The position numbers and the translations under genes were made by a program. Source: CAUJGP01 sp964612425 (GTDB lineage: Bacteria; Bdellovibrionota; Bdellovibrionia; Bdellovibrionales; Bdellovibrionaceae). From it: a stretch of 64,000 nucleotides of DNA. Positions 43,869 to 52,722 of the stretch are shown here, in pieces; the stretch's first letter is position 1; every line of letters starts with the position of its first letter. The notes under the pieces were generated by a model. It did not search any database, had not been told where the DNA came from, and saw only the letters and a list, made by a program, of their open reading frames with translations. The stretch is from the NCBI GenBank assembly GCA_964612425.1, contig CAZTDX010000008.1, positions 1-64,000 of the forward strand. Direction: 5' to 3'.

Positions 43869-44878
43869 ATGTTTTTATCCTTTCTTGATTTTTCTTTATC
43901 TAATTTAGCTTGAAGCCATGGTGGCGGAGCTTTAGACGGTGGTGCATCGTTTGTTCGATTAGGAGCAGTTTTTGTTTTAGAAGAATTAGTGCTTCTATAA
44001 TTGTAAGTGGGCTCATTTACTTTTGAGGTGAAGGTCTCTTTTTGTGTTTTCTCAAAGCCAATCGGGGTATGTTTAATGCCTGCTGAAATCGTCTTGCGAC
44101 TTAATTTTGAAGCAATAGCTCCTGGTGTGAATGCTGCTGCACCAGCCGCCATTCCCATTGCAGTTGTTGCTACTGAAGTGAGTCCCTTTGATGTCATGGC
44201 GCTCACAACAAATGGAGTAAACAATAAAGATAGTGCCAATATAATATTAAGTGAAATCACTGTTAAAAAATTTACATCCGTCTTATTAATTTCTGATAAG
44301 GCAAGACTCCATAGTAAGGCCGCAAGAGTTGCCCAGATAATTTTCCAAGCACAAACTTCAATAAGAGCACGATACAATCCCTTCGTAATTTGGGAGGTTG
44401 AAGGGATCACAAAAAATACAATTAATAGAGGTGAAAAGACATAGAGAATCAGCCAAACAAAAATCACTCCCGCATTAGCAATGAAAACAGAAATATAAAG
44501 TAAGAAAAATGTGATAAAAGAAAAACCAAGAATTAAAGTATCCTTTACTGACATCCATGACCAAGTGAGATCTTTTAATTTATCTCCCATTCTATCCAGC
44601 ACATGATGAAGTTCATTAAAACCTCCTATTTTAGCTGTTAGAGCGTCGGTAAAATCTGCCAATGCATTGGTGAACTCAGGATAAGTATGCAATAAGAATG
44701 CTGCAATAAGGATTCTACCCAATAGTTGTGGTGTCCAACCCAATCCTCCAATTGGCATTGATAAAAACTCAGCTAAAACAGCAATCAATAATAACACTAT
44801 TGCCATTCCATAGAAGATGGATTCAAATATAGCGTGGATATTTCTGGCTTCTTGTGATAAAAAATTTAAATCAATCAT
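43865..44878 (-). CDS. VirB6/TrbL-like polytopic channel protein
   Basis: The 337-residue protein has about six membrane segments between residues 15 and 245 (for example FYGMAIVLLLIAVLAEFL, LILGFSFITFFLLYISVFI, FVWLILYVFSPLLIVFFVI) and a hydrophilic C-terminal tail rich in Lys, Pro and Ser. This is the layout of VirB6/TrbL, the inner-membrane channel part of type IV secretion. The position between VirB5- and VirB8-like genes supports it. Confidence 0.8.
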   Translation of the reverse strand: MIDLNFLSQEARNIHAIFESIFYGMAIVLLLIAVLAEFLSMPIGGLGWTPQLLGRILIAAFLLHTYPEFTNALADFTDALTAKIGGFNELHHVLDRMGDKLKDLTWSWMSVKDTLILGFSFITFFLLYISVFIANAGVIFVWLILYVFSPLLIVFFVIPSTSQITKGLYRALIEVCAWKIIWATLAALLWSLALSEINKTDVNFLTVISLNIILALSLLFTPFVVSAMTSKGLTSVATTAMGMAAGAAAFTPGAIASKLSRKTISAGIKHTPIGFEKTQKETFTSKVNEPTYNYRSTNSSKTKTAPNRTNDAPPSKAPPPWLQAKLDKEKSRKDKNI

Positions 44879-45561
44879 TATAATCTCGGCAGTCGAAAAG
44901 AAACGTCTTGTGATTTCATCGAGGCACTTAATGTATTAGAGCTTTCAATTTGTTTTTTTGTTGCTTCTTTTTCTTTATAGTTTTGAATGGCAAGGGAGTG
45001 AGCTTGGATTTTCAGTCCCGTAGCGTGTGTTCTAAGCGTTTGGTTTAAAACATTCAACATGACTCCAAGACTTTGAGCCGTGAGCTTCTGGGCTCCGCCA
45101 GGTGATACCGCATGACTAAATCTCTTAATTTCTTCACCGATCTCATCAACATCTTTTGTGTATTTATAAATTGAATTATTGAGAGTGATGGCTTCAGCAA
45201 TATTTTGATCTGTGTCTTTTTGAATTTTTGCTTCAGGAGATGGTGCGACTCCTCCATAAAGCTCTTGAATCCCACGTAATGCTCGATCCATCCTATCCCA
45301 CTCTTTAAATAGGCCCGGATCAGCATTGGGGTATACCGTTCGAATGAGTATGAGCGAATCATTGATTCCTCGATTAATATTACGCAAAAGATCGAGAGAA
45401 TCCTGACCTTCTCTGTAAATTTGTTTTAGTTGGTAGAGCTGCTGAATTGCTTGTGCTAAAATTTGCGTGAGAACAGCAACATCACCGCCAAAAAAATCAG
45501 AACGAGCTTCCATAGAAAAAATGAGAATAAACCCAATGAATAATTTAGATATTTTTTTCAT
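44878..45561 (-). CDS. VirB5/TrbJ-like exported protein
   Basis: With ATG 45561 (AGGGG upstream) the protein has 227 residues: a signal peptide (LFIGFILIFSMEARS) then a mostly helical body (FFGGDVAVLTQILAQAIQQL, QLKQIYREGQDSLDLLRN). This fits VirB5/TrbJ, the minor pilus or tip protein. It overlaps the VirB4-like gene by 17 nt and the VirB6-like gene by 1 nt. Confidence 0.78.
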   Translation of the reverse strand: MKKISKLFIGFILIFSMEARSDFFGGDVAVLTQILAQAIQQLYQLKQIYREGQDSLDLLRNINRGINDSLILIRTVYPNADPGLFKEWDRMDRALRGIQELYGGVAPSPEAKIQKDTDQNIAEAITLNNSIYKYTKDVDEIGEEIKRFSHAVSPGGAQKLTAQSLGVMLNVLNQTLRTHATGLKIQAHSLAIQNYKEKEATKKQIESSNTLSASMKSQDVSFRLPRL

Positions 45562-47974
45562 TTTGACCCCTTTGACTGTCACTAACTCCAAAAGGATATA
45601 GAGAAGCCATTTCTTTTAGTCTTTCAAAGTTTGAAGTTTGACGATCTGAACTATTGTATTCTTCAAGTTTCACAAGATCTTTTGGATCTGTGGTGGCAAT
45701 CCAGTATTCAATCGGCGTGCTTTCAATTAAAACTTGTGATCTATTGTTTTGAGCCATCAAGAAAGCTTGGGAATAGCGTCCCTTTTCTTGATGAAGAGAT
45801 TTAATAATCTCAATTTCATTATCATTGAGACTAAGAGTTTCTTTCATTTTCTTAAGATCAACTTGCCCCTGAGGCAGTAACCACTTGATTGAACAATTAG
45901 CTAAAAGTGCACTTGATATTTTAGATTTTGCAAAATCGTCAATATCTTGTGAAATAGCTATGGCAGAAGCATTGTATTTTCTAAAAGTTCTATAGACACC
46001 TTCGATAAAAACAATGCCTGATTCATTTTTTAATAACTTCCAACACTCATCAAAAATTAGAAATTTCTTTGTTGATCTATCCTTTTGAACTTCTCTCCAA
46101 ACAAGATCAGTAATAATAAAAAGACATACGGCCTGTAAATCGGGATAGTTTTCAAGTCCCTTTAAATCAAAGGCAACGACTGAGCTATTTAATTCAATTG
46201 AAGTCTCTTTATCTAAGAACTTTCCAAAAAGTGAATCTCCACACCAAGGATTTAAAATTTTTCCGTACCGTTTAAGATTCTGATCTTCATTCTCCATGAG
46301 TACATCTCGCAAATGAGATAAAATCGGCTTTTTATGTCGGCGGTACACCTCTGTTATAGCTTTTTCTAATTCAGCCTTTTCTAATTTTGGAATTCCTATT
46401 TCGTGATCCTCTTTGATCATAAGCTCAACTAATCCTAATAAAAATTTTATTTTCTCTGGTGGTACAGGTAGACTAGAATCTATAAGATCAAAGGGATTGA
46501 TGGAGATATTAGTATCGGCGCCAAGTGGAATATACTGACCGTTAAGATTTTCACATAGTTTTTTATATGATCCCCCAATATCAACAAAAAAAGCTTTTGG
46601 TTTTTCCTTCAGCATTTGCATTAAAAGAAGATTGCAGAGATAGGATTTACCCGAACCAGATCCACCCGAAATAAGTTGATTAGAGTTAGTTAAACCACCA
46701 TCAAATGGATCAAATTTCAACAGTGTGCTGGCTGTTGTTCGCATCAAAATGCTTGCTCGATCACACCCACCCCATGGTCCATAGATGGGTAACATGTCAG
46801 CAAGATTGGACGTTTTAATTTTTTTAGTTCTTTCTTTGATTCTACAGTTAGGAATAGCTAAATCAGAGAAAAGTCCATAGGCAGCAATTGTCTCAACCAT
46901 AGCCTCCGCACCTGCTAAGGATCGTATGACAGTCAATGATTCATTTATTTTCTGCTCAAGTTCTTCCTCGGAATCGCTTCTGAGAAGAACATTACAAGCC
47001 ATGTTAAATACCTTTTCTCCTGAAGAGATGAGTTGCTCTATGAGTGATTCCAAATCTTGCAGCTTAGCTTCAGATTCTATATCTGAAGCTCCGGCTTGCT
47101 TTCCTCTTGCTAATGAAAATGCAACTCGTCTTTGGGTTTTAAGCATATCAAGTTCTTTTGTTTGATCGGGAATATGAATGCTAAAAAATAATCTACTCCC
47201 AAAAGGTAAGCTTTGGAGTAGGGACCCTAAACAGGAGTTGGTTGTTTCGGGCAATAACTTGAGGGATAACAAACGGTGGTGGTGACTTCCAATTATAAAT
47301 CCTTTAGGCTGGATAAGAACGTCAGATAGAGTGATTGAATTTTTAATATCTTCTGGATTGTATAGAGTTTGCTCTTCTTTTCGATCTGGATTCCATTGCT
47401 TATACATTAATAGAGCTACTTCACTAGAACTAAGAGTGCGGTTCGAGATACCCTGACCGCTAAGGCCAGAACTTAAATCAGAAAGTAAGCGTTCCGCTAT
47501 TTTAACTTCCCGCTGAAAACGATTTTCAGCAATCTCAGGGTATTTTTTTGTTTGTAGCGTTAAGCGAGGCCTATCCATTAATCCTTGCAAAAAAGGTCTG
47601 CGAACGAAAAGATAGAAGTCGTATCGAGGAACTAAGCCCTCCTTATCCATTCGTGAAAACATAAAACTTCTTTGATCTGTCAGTAATTTTGCTACATCGT
47701 TGCATGATTGATCAGCAATCTTTTTAAATTCATTTATGGCTTTCTCATTACCAGCATTGATATCAACCACCAATTGCAAGTCGAGGTTACTTGGTAAGCC
47801 ATTTAAAAAATGGATGATGGAACTAGCAATAGCGTTTTTATCATCATCTGATTTGCAAAACACATCTAAGGGAGAAAGTTTCATTCCAAATCCAATGGAG
47901 CCATCATCAAAAACAATAAAGTTTTTCTCAAATCCCCACACTCTTATTTCGTCACTCAAAATATCACTTTTCAT
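45545..47974 (-). CDS. VirB4/TraC-family ATPase
   Basis: The 809-residue ATPase is the conserved energiser of type IV secretion. The N-terminal half is the VirB4/TraC domain (FVVFDDGSIGFGMKL-like start, QLVVDINAGNE). The C-terminal half has Walker A SGGSGSGKSYLCNLLL, FFVDIGGSYKKLCE, Walker B FLIFDECWKLLKNE, and the Arg/Gln motif AIAISQDIDDFA. It is complete in length. It lies 4 bp after the VirB3-like gene. Confidence 0.95.
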   Translation of the reverse strand: MKSDILSDEIRVWGFEKNFIVFDDGSIGFGMKLSPLDVFCKSDDDKNAIASSIIHFLNGLPSNLDLQLVVDINAGNEKAINEFKKIADQSCNDVAKLLTDQRSFMFSRMDKEGLVPRYDFYLFVRRPFLQGLMDRPRLTLQTKKYPEIAENRFQREVKIAERLLSDLSSGLSGQGISNRTLSSSEVALLMYKQWNPDRKEEQTLYNPEDIKNSITLSDVLIQPKGFIIGSHHHRLLSLKLLPETTNSCLGSLLQSLPFGSRLFFSIHIPDQTKELDMLKTQRRVAFSLARGKQAGASDIESEAKLQDLESLIEQLISSGEKVFNMACNVLLRSDSEEELEQKINESLTVIRSLAGAEAMVETIAAYGLFSDLAIPNCRIKERTKKIKTSNLADMLPIYGPWGGCDRASILMRTTASTLLKFDPFDGGLTNSNQLISGGSGSGKSYLCNLLLMQMLKEKPKAFFVDIGGSYKKLCENLNGQYIPLGADTNISINPFDLIDSSLPVPPEKIKFLLGLVELMIKEDHEIGIPKLEKAELEKAITEVYRRHKKPILSHLRDVLMENEDQNLKRYGKILNPWCGDSLFGKFLDKETSIELNSSVVAFDLKGLENYPDLQAVCLFIITDLVWREVQKDRSTKKFLIFDECWKLLKNESGIVFIEGVYRTFRKYNASAIAISQDIDDFAKSKISSALLANCSIKWLLPQGQVDLKKMKETLSLNDNEIEIIKSLHQEKGRYSQAFLMAQNNRSQVLIESTPIEYWIATTDPKDLVKLEEYNSSDRQTSNFERLKEMASLYPFGVSDSQRGQNEKNI

Positions 47975-47978
47975 TTAC

Positions 47979-48296
47979 TTAAGCCTTTCTCAAATACTTT
48001 GGCAGTTCACAGAAGGTACTGGATTCAGGGAATGCTCTGACATATTTAGGACGGAGCCAGTATTGAATTTGATGTAGTAAATAATTATCGGGCTTTCCAT
48101 GTTTTCCAATTCTAATAATTAATGCCAAGACTGTTGCTGGACCCCAAACGATAAATATTTTCCATCTAAGATCGCCAAATAAAAAATTGAGCAATGATAA
48201 AAAACTTAAAATTATTAATAAATCAGGAATTTCATAGCCCATAAACTTTAGTTTTTTATCAAGGCACTGGCTTACAGGTGTTATTTTTAAACTCAT
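47979..48296 (-). CDS. VirB3/TraL-like protein
   Basis: The 105-residue protein has one or two membrane segments (residues 24-60, DLLIILSFLSLLNFLFGD and IFIVWGPATVLALIIRI) and a basic C-terminal part (HQIQYWLRPKYVRAFPES), as in TraL/VirB3. VirB3 partners VirB4 at the inner membrane. The place between pilin and VirB4-like genes agrees. Confidence 0.75.
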   Translation of the reverse strand: MSLKITPVSQCLDKKLKFMGYEIPDLLIILSFLSLLNFLFGDLRWKIFIVWGPATVLALIIRIGKHGKPDNYLLHQIQYWLRPKYVRAFPESSTFCELPKYLRKA

Positions 48297-48313
48297 AAAG
48301 CTCCTTAATTAAT

Positions 48314-48379
48314 GAGCCAGAGTAATAGTCGGCTCAGTTCTCACAGTTATCAAATTTCTATGACTAAATACTCTGGCTC
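48314..48379 (-). other. Long-range hairpin between pilin and downstream transfer genes
   Basis: Perfect 11-nt arms (48314-48324 and 48369-48379) with a 44-nt loop lie in the transcribed gap between the VirB2-like and VirB3-like genes. Such structures can slow polymerase or protect the upstream mRNA, which would favour pilin over the rest of the operon. Confidence 0.5.
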
Positions 48380-48395
48380 TGAGGCATATTTAATT

Positions 48396-48671
48396 CTAGT
48401 GAATCAATGTTCGTACAAAATCTATGATGGCAGGTCCACCAAAACCAATAGCAGCACCGATGAGCGCAAGTTTAAGGTGTTGAGTTGCATTGGGACTACC
48501 CATAAAAAATGAAATTGCAGCAAACCCTAAACCCAACATTCCACCGAGTGGCAAAACTGTACCGATTAGTTTTGTTTGCACTGCCATTAAACTTGATTCA
48601 ACGCTGGCTCCTGCACAAAGTGGAAGTAGACCAACTAAAATTGCGATTCCATATTTATTAAAACTGCTCAT
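48396..48671 (-). CDS. VirB2/TrbC-like pilin
   Basis: The 91-residue protein has an N-terminal hydrophobic export segment ending near GAGA, then two hydrophobic helices (VLPLGGMLGLGFAAISFFMG and LKLALIGAAIGFGGPAIIDFV) separated by a short polar loop SPNATQH. This is the VirB2/TrbC major pilin layout. It is the first recognisable secretion gene of the operon, about 80 bp after the unknown gene upstream. Confidence 0.82.
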   Translation of the reverse strand: MSSFNKYGIAILVGLLPLCAGASVESSLMAVQTKLIGTVLPLGGMLGLGFAAISFFMGSPNATQHLKLALIGAAIGFGGPAIIDFVRTLIH

Positions 48672-48754
48672 TATTTTCCCCTTACAAAAATTGTATTTAA
48701 AATAATGGTTTCAAATTTATTTGATTCAACATTTTTTAATTTTATTTTAAATAT

Positions 48755-49099
48755 TTATTTTGAAGGAAATACGGACATAAAAACTCTTTGCCTAGGAAAT
48801 CTTAAAAAGATTTCAATATATTCTTTAACTTCAGGATTCATCATCGCAAATCCAATAGGTTCTTGAAATTTAACTCCAAATTCTGATTCGACTTTTTTAG
48901 CAAATAAAGTGTATTTACTCCCATCACGACTTTTTGCCATGTAGTACGTTACACCCGACAATGGCCACAGCTTAATAATATAATGATCAGAATTATCATA
49001 TTTGAGCGCATAACCAATACTAAATGGTTCGCGTAATTCTTTACCTGTAAGAAGGCCCACATAGATTTCATGTTTAACCCTTGTTGTCATATTTTCCAT
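48755..49099 (-). CDS. Conjugative-element protein of unknown function
   Basis: With ATG 49099 (AGGAAAA upstream) the protein has about 114 residues. It contains strands with GYALKYDNSDHYIIKLWPLSG and YYMAKSRDGSKYTLFAKKV, and a C-terminal EYIEIFLRFPRQRVFMSVFP. I do not recognise the family. It overlaps the upstream small gene by 26 nt, suggesting coupling. The frame is open a further 13 codons upstream. Confidence 0.6.
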   Translation of the reverse strand: MENMTTRVKHEIYVGLLTGKELREPFSIGYALKYDNSDHYIIKLWPLSGVTYYMAKSRDGSKYTLFAKKVESEFGVKFQEPIGFAMMNPEVKEYIEIFLRFPRQRVFMSVFPSK

Positions 49100-49274
49100 T
49101 TTTCCTACTTTCACTTGTTTGCTTAGGTTTGGGTTCAATTAAATTTGTTTCAGTGGTCCAAATTAATAGTTTCTTTATTTTTAAAATATTTTGTGTGATC
49201 GAAGAGTTTTTATTAAGTTCATTTTGAGAAATCTGTTCCAGCATTTTTAATACTTGTTCTTTTAAAGCTGACAT
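49074..49274 (-). CDS. Small hydrophilic protein of unknown function
   Basis: The 66-residue protein is helical and charged (ALKEQVLKMLEQISQNELN). It starts 3 nt after the stop of the 49-residue gene upstream and overlaps the next gene by 26 nt. No family recognised. Its reality rests mainly on the unbroken overlapping arrangement. Confidence 0.5.
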   Translation of the reverse strand: MSALKEQVLKMLEQISQNELNKNSSITQNILKIKKLLIWTTETNLIEPKPKQTSESRKNGKYDNKG

Positions 49275-49276
49275 AA

Positions 49277-49426
49277 TTATTTCCGAATTAGTTTTTCAAT
49301 ATTTATCAAAGTGACTTCAATTTGATTCATTAATTTTTTATTTCTTATAATTTCATCTACAGAAAGTCTTCCCATTAACTCCCTGATCTCGGTATAGAGT
49401 AGGTTTAGCAATTGATGCTTGGTCAT
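49277..49426 (-). CDS. Very small protein (49 residues), unknown function
   Basis: Reading the minus strand from ATG 49426 gives 49 residues, MTKHQLLNLLYTEIRELMGR then a helical, charged remainder ending KLIRK and a TAA at 49277-49279. The start overlaps the stop of the upstream 55-residue gene in an ATGA junction, the classical sign of translational coupling. No family recognised; likely a helical accessory protein. Confidence 0.55.
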   Translation of the reverse strand: MTKHQLLNLLYTEIRELMGRLSVDEIIRNKKLMNQIEVTLINIEKLIRK

Positions 49427-49590
49427 AATTTATCCCCCGGTAAATAGTAAAACTTAGATTGAGCTTTAAGTTTAGCAAGACTTAGTTCTCGCTCAATTCT
49501 GATGGACTCCTCGCAAGACCTTAGAAAGGCTTCATAAGCTTTAGAAATCATGTTTAAGATTTTTTTCATGAGAGATTTTAAAAATTTCAT
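49423..49590 (-). CDS. Very small protein (55 residues), unknown function
   Basis: Reading the minus strand from ATG 49590 gives 55 residues, starting MKFLKSLMKKILNMISKAYE, with a helical charged remainder ending YLPGDKL. GGAGG lies 7 nt before the ATG. Both ends are ATGA junctions with neighbours (49587-49590 and 49423-49426), so it is a link in the overlapping run. No family recognised; the N-terminus is amphipathic and could touch the membrane. Confidence 0.6.
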   Translation of the reverse strand: MKFLKSLMKKILNMISKAYEAFLRSCEESIRIERELSLAKLKAQSKFYYLPGDKL

Positions 49591-49862
49591 GCAGCACTTC
49601 CTCCAATTTTATTTAACGGATCTAACTCTTTTTCATTTTCCTTGTTTTCATCCATGATTCTTTGCTTCTCCATTTTAACTTCATAATCAAAAATGAGATC
49701 ATCAAGATCTCCTCGATTTACTGACAACAATAGAGTGTCCCAACCGCAGTTAAGACAAAATTGATCTTCATCAATTTTTTGTAATTCGAATGATCCACAA
49801 TCGGGACAGTGTTCAAAAGTTTGAATAATTTTTTTTTGTTTCTTGGCTCTTTTACTTTTCAT
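49587..49862 (-). CDS. Small zinc-ribbon protein
   Basis: With ATG 49862 (AGGAG, spacing 5) the protein has 91 residues. It has a basic N-terminus and a zinc ribbon: CPDCGS and CLNCGW about 18 residues apart. The C-terminal half is acidic and probably helical. It is the first gene of the transfer run. It may be a regulator or DNA-binding accessory factor; no target is evident. Confidence 0.65.
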   Translation of the reverse strand: MKSKRAKKQKKIIQTFEHCPDCGSFELQKIDEDQFCLNCGWDTLLLSVNRGDLDDLIFDYEVKMEKQRIMDENKENEKELDPLNKIGGSAA

Positions 49863-50281
49863 GCTTAGCTCCTCTCGCATTTTAGTGCTGTTCATTCAGC
49901 ACTGTTGAGAAGGCTATATTGAAAAAATCGTGCCAAATTGAGCTTGCTTTCTCACAAAGTATAACTGATTGATTCGATTAATTCTTTTCAAGAAGTCAAA
50001 AAATCTAAGATGACTTTTTGATTTTCAAACTGGTCCGATAATGAATTGGAAAAAATTCAAATTTAAATATATCAATGGTTTATGGAAGGTCCGCATTGAG
50101 AACTTCTGGACCACTTATGGTGGATTTAAAGTATGCTCTTATTGAATTTTATTGTTTTCAAAGTTAAGTAATAGATTTTAATCAATAAAATCTAAAGCTT
50201 TAATTTTTAAAATTCAATATTTGATTACTTATCACATGGATTGAGTTGTATCTTAAGAAGGTTTAGATAAAATAAATAATT
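49863..50281 (-). promoter_or_regulatory. Upstream region of the transfer operon with sigma-54-like element
   Basis: No gene is seen here. On the minus strand a perfect -24 half (TGGCACG, 49929-49935) is followed at sigma-54 spacing by TTTC (49921-49924) where TTGC is expected, one mismatch in the -12 half. Farther upstream are TGGTCCG (50031-50037), AGGTCCG (50087-50093) and TGGACCA (50107-50113), words shared with the region before the response-regulator operon. The region ends at the stop of the histidine-kinase gene. Confidence 0.4.
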
Positions 50282-51832
50282 TTAAATTATGGGTATCTCA
50301 GCAATAAGAGGCTTAGGTAAAAGCTTGAGCATTAATGATTCACATGATGCTTGAATTTTAGGATCGTCATAGTTTCCTGTTACTAGAATAGATTTATTCA
50401 TAATATTAAATCCTGTGATGATTTCAATTCCAGTCTTTCCTTTTCCCAAGTCAAAATCTATCAAATATAACATATTTAGACCTTCGTTATTCTTTAGCCA
50501 GAGTGCAAATTCATCGGCTCGTGTAAAGTGAATACATTTAATTATCCCTTTTAATTTCATTCTCCAAGCATCATGACTGGTTTCTTGATCATCTAAGATA
50601 GCTACTTGATCAATACCCTGTATTTTTATCCTGTCTAGCCACCAAGAAGGATAATTTTTTACAGGGAGTTCGATGCTGATTTCAGTACCAATTTCTTCTT
50701 TACTTGTAGCGGAAATCTTTCCATGACCCATAATTTCAATGAATTCTTTCGCTGATGAGAGGCCAATCCCTGAGCCATTAGGCTTGTTGAATGAAAAGTT
50801 TTTGTCGAAAATTTTTGGAAGAATGTCGGAAGGTATACCTTTCCCAGTATCAGTAATGCGAATCATATTTGTACCAAGGGCTACTCGCAAGCTGACTATA
50901 ATTTTTCCTGAACCTTCTTGAGCTTCAATGGAGTTATCAAGTACATTTGAGATCACTCGACTCAATTGAACCCGATTCAATCCAGTGTAAGAAAGAAATT
51001 CAGTTGGTTCAAATTGGCAAAGCATTTCAATGTGCCCCCGTTGTTGTAATTGCTTTTCTTTGACTACCTCCTTAATAATTTCAGAAACTGAAGTATAGTT
51101 GGATAGGTCAGAGAGAGCGGTGTTTGGCACTTCTTCTAAATCAGCGATGATCCCAAAAACACGATTGACGATTCGATCTAATACTCTTCGTTCATTAGAG
51201 CTTAAGCTTTTCGTAGCTGCTAAAAATCCCTGAAGAGAAAAAAGAGGACTTCGAATGTCATGTCGTACTTTTCGAGCTAATTCTGCGCGAGCCAGTTCGA
51301 TATTGATCTGTAAATCTTTTTCGTATCTCATAATTACGGCTTTTCGTGAGCTTCTAATGAGTGGCATAGAAAGTATTACCAAAAATAGCCATATTCCCAT
51401 AACAATGTTAACATAAGAAAAGCGATCATAAATAAAAATAATGTTTCCAAGTTTATTTTTGGAATTTTGATCAAAATAAAGTTCGGAATTAATATAACCA
51501 TATAAAAATTGATTTGTTACACGAGATTGATTTAAAATTTGTGGGTCGAGATCAGCAGGCAAAGAGAAGACTTGAGTATTTTGATTATCATAATACACAA
51601 CACCATTAAAATGTGGAAGTTTAGCTTGCGACAAAGTAATGATGATCTCTTTAAAGTCACCTAACTTAACCATTCGTTTTATAAAGGAGGTAGCCTGAGA
51701 TGCAGCTTGCTCTCTTAATATTTGATTGGCAAAAATGGAAAGTCCTAAAAAAAATACTAATGCGACTAGATAAATTAAAAATATTCGAGTTTCAAGTTCT
51801 CTGAGGTTTTTCTTTAAATCTGAAGATTTCAT
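50282..51832 (-). CDS. Hybrid sensor histidine kinase with C-terminal receiver
   Basis: The 516-residue protein has membrane segments at residues 17-35 and 141-159 bracketing an extracytoplasmic region of about 105 residues. The phospho-acceptor is His191 in KVRHDIRSPLFSLQG. The ATP-binding boxes follow (VISNVLDNSIEAQ, DTGKGIPSDILP, GSGIGLSSAKEFI), then a receiver-like domain (VAILDDQETSHDA, Asp in YLIDFDLGKGKTG, Lys in LLPKPL). It closes an operon with a response regulator, small exported protein, binding protein and YcaO enzyme, and lies 2 bp from the YcaO gene. It probably senses the state of those periplasmic partners. Confidence 0.88.
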   Translation of the reverse strand: MKSSDLKKNLRELETRIFLIYLVALVFFLGLSIFANQILREQAASQATSFIKRMVKLGDFKEIIITLSQAKLPHFNGVVYYDNQNTQVFSLPADLDPQILNQSRVTNQFLYGYINSELYFDQNSKNKLGNIIFIYDRFSYVNIVMGIWLFLVILSMPLIRSSRKAVIMRYEKDLQINIELARAELARKVRHDIRSPLFSLQGFLAATKSLSSNERRVLDRIVNRVFGIIADLEEVPNTALSDLSNYTSVSEIIKEVVKEKQLQQRGHIEMLCQFEPTEFLSYTGLNRVQLSRVISNVLDNSIEAQEGSGKIIVSLRVALGTNMIRITDTGKGIPSDILPKIFDKNFSFNKPNGSGIGLSSAKEFIEIMGHGKISATSKEEIGTEISIELPVKNYPSWWLDRIKIQGIDQVAILDDQETSHDAWRMKLKGIIKCIHFTRADEFALWLKNNEGLNMLYLIDFDLGKGKTGIEIITGFNIMNKSILVTGNYDDPKIQASCESLMLKLLPKPLIAEIPII

Positions 51833-51834
51833 TA

Positions 51835-52722
51835 TTATCCTACGGGCGATGGGAATTGACCATCATCAGAAATAAATTGATAATCTGCATAGACTTGTAC
51901 AACCTTAATCGGAGCAGTTTGAAATAGTGGGTGTACTTCCAATATACGTACTTCTGTTTTTAAATCAGGGAAAGGTTGTTCAAAAGAAACAGAAGACTGA
52001 AACAAAAAATCAACAGTAGAGAAGTATTCTAAATCAAGAAGTAGCCGAAATCGATCAGTAAATTTAGGAGTGTCAATTTTTTGAAAATCTATCAGAGATA
52101 AACTTTTGACGTCTTCATCATGGAGAAAATGAATGAGATTCCTTAGACATTCAAAAAGGGCAGACCTTTCGGCTTTAACGACATCATAGTCACAACCTAA
52201 GCCTATTATACCACCAAAGGGTCTTTTAAAATGAATACCTGTAGCAACAGCACAAATTATTTTTATTCCGTTAGGTGATAGGAGTTGAAAAAACTGGAGA
52301 TGAACCCCTTGATACGAAATTTTTTCCAATATCTTTTTTGCCTCATAAGCGATAGGGGTTATTTTTTGAAATGAAATTTTATTTGTAAAATGAATATCAA
52401 ATGAAATGCGCTCAAAAAGTTCAAGTCTTGCATTTTCTTCTGCTAAAATAGAGTCTATATGAGCTGCTACACCCATCGAACTGTTAAGCTTATTGTGCTC
52501 GCACGTTGCACGTTCAATGCCTTCAGAAGTTGCCTTGGTTAAAGCTAATTCTTGAATTTTATCAACAGCTCTTCCTTTATACTCTCCATTGAAAAAACTA
52601 ATACCATAGTCATAATAGCCTGGAAGATAGTCTTCAACCCAATTAAACTGAGTAACACGATAGTCAACTGCGTTTGTTGGTTGGCTAAGAAGCCAATCTA
52701 TTAATGGGCTTTGATGAGCCAT
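51835..52722 (-). CDS. YcaO-domain protein
   Basis: The 295-residue protein carries the three ATP-binding motifs of YcaO enzymes: SExxER (residues 66-71, TSEGIERATCEH), ELFER (101-105, after AEENARL), and a Glu-bearing helix AERSALFECLRN (184-195), plus GVAAHID and the C-terminal FPSPVG. YcaO enzymes use ATP to activate peptide backbone amides, making azolines, thioamides or macroamidines in RiPPs, or to modify ribosomal proteins. It is shorter than most and has no partner E1-like, TfuA or dehydrogenase gene nearby. It overlaps the binding-protein gene by 22 nt. The peptide or protein substrate is not known; the small exported protein in the operon is one candidate. Confidence 0.75.
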   Translation of the reverse strand: MAHQSPLIDWLLSQPTNAVDYRVTQFNWVEDYLPGYYDYGISFFNGEYKGRAVDKIQELALTKATSEGIERATCEHNKLNSSMGVAAHIDSILAEENARLELFERISFDIHFTNKISFQKITPIAYEAKKILEKISYQGVHLQFFQLLSPNGIKIICAVATGIHFKRPFGGIIGLGCDYDVVKAERSALFECLRNLIHFLHDEDVKSLSLIDFQKIDTPKFTDRFRLLLDLEYFSTVDFLFQSSVSFEQPFPDLKTEVRILEVHPLFQTAPIKVVQVYADYQFISDDGQFPSPVG

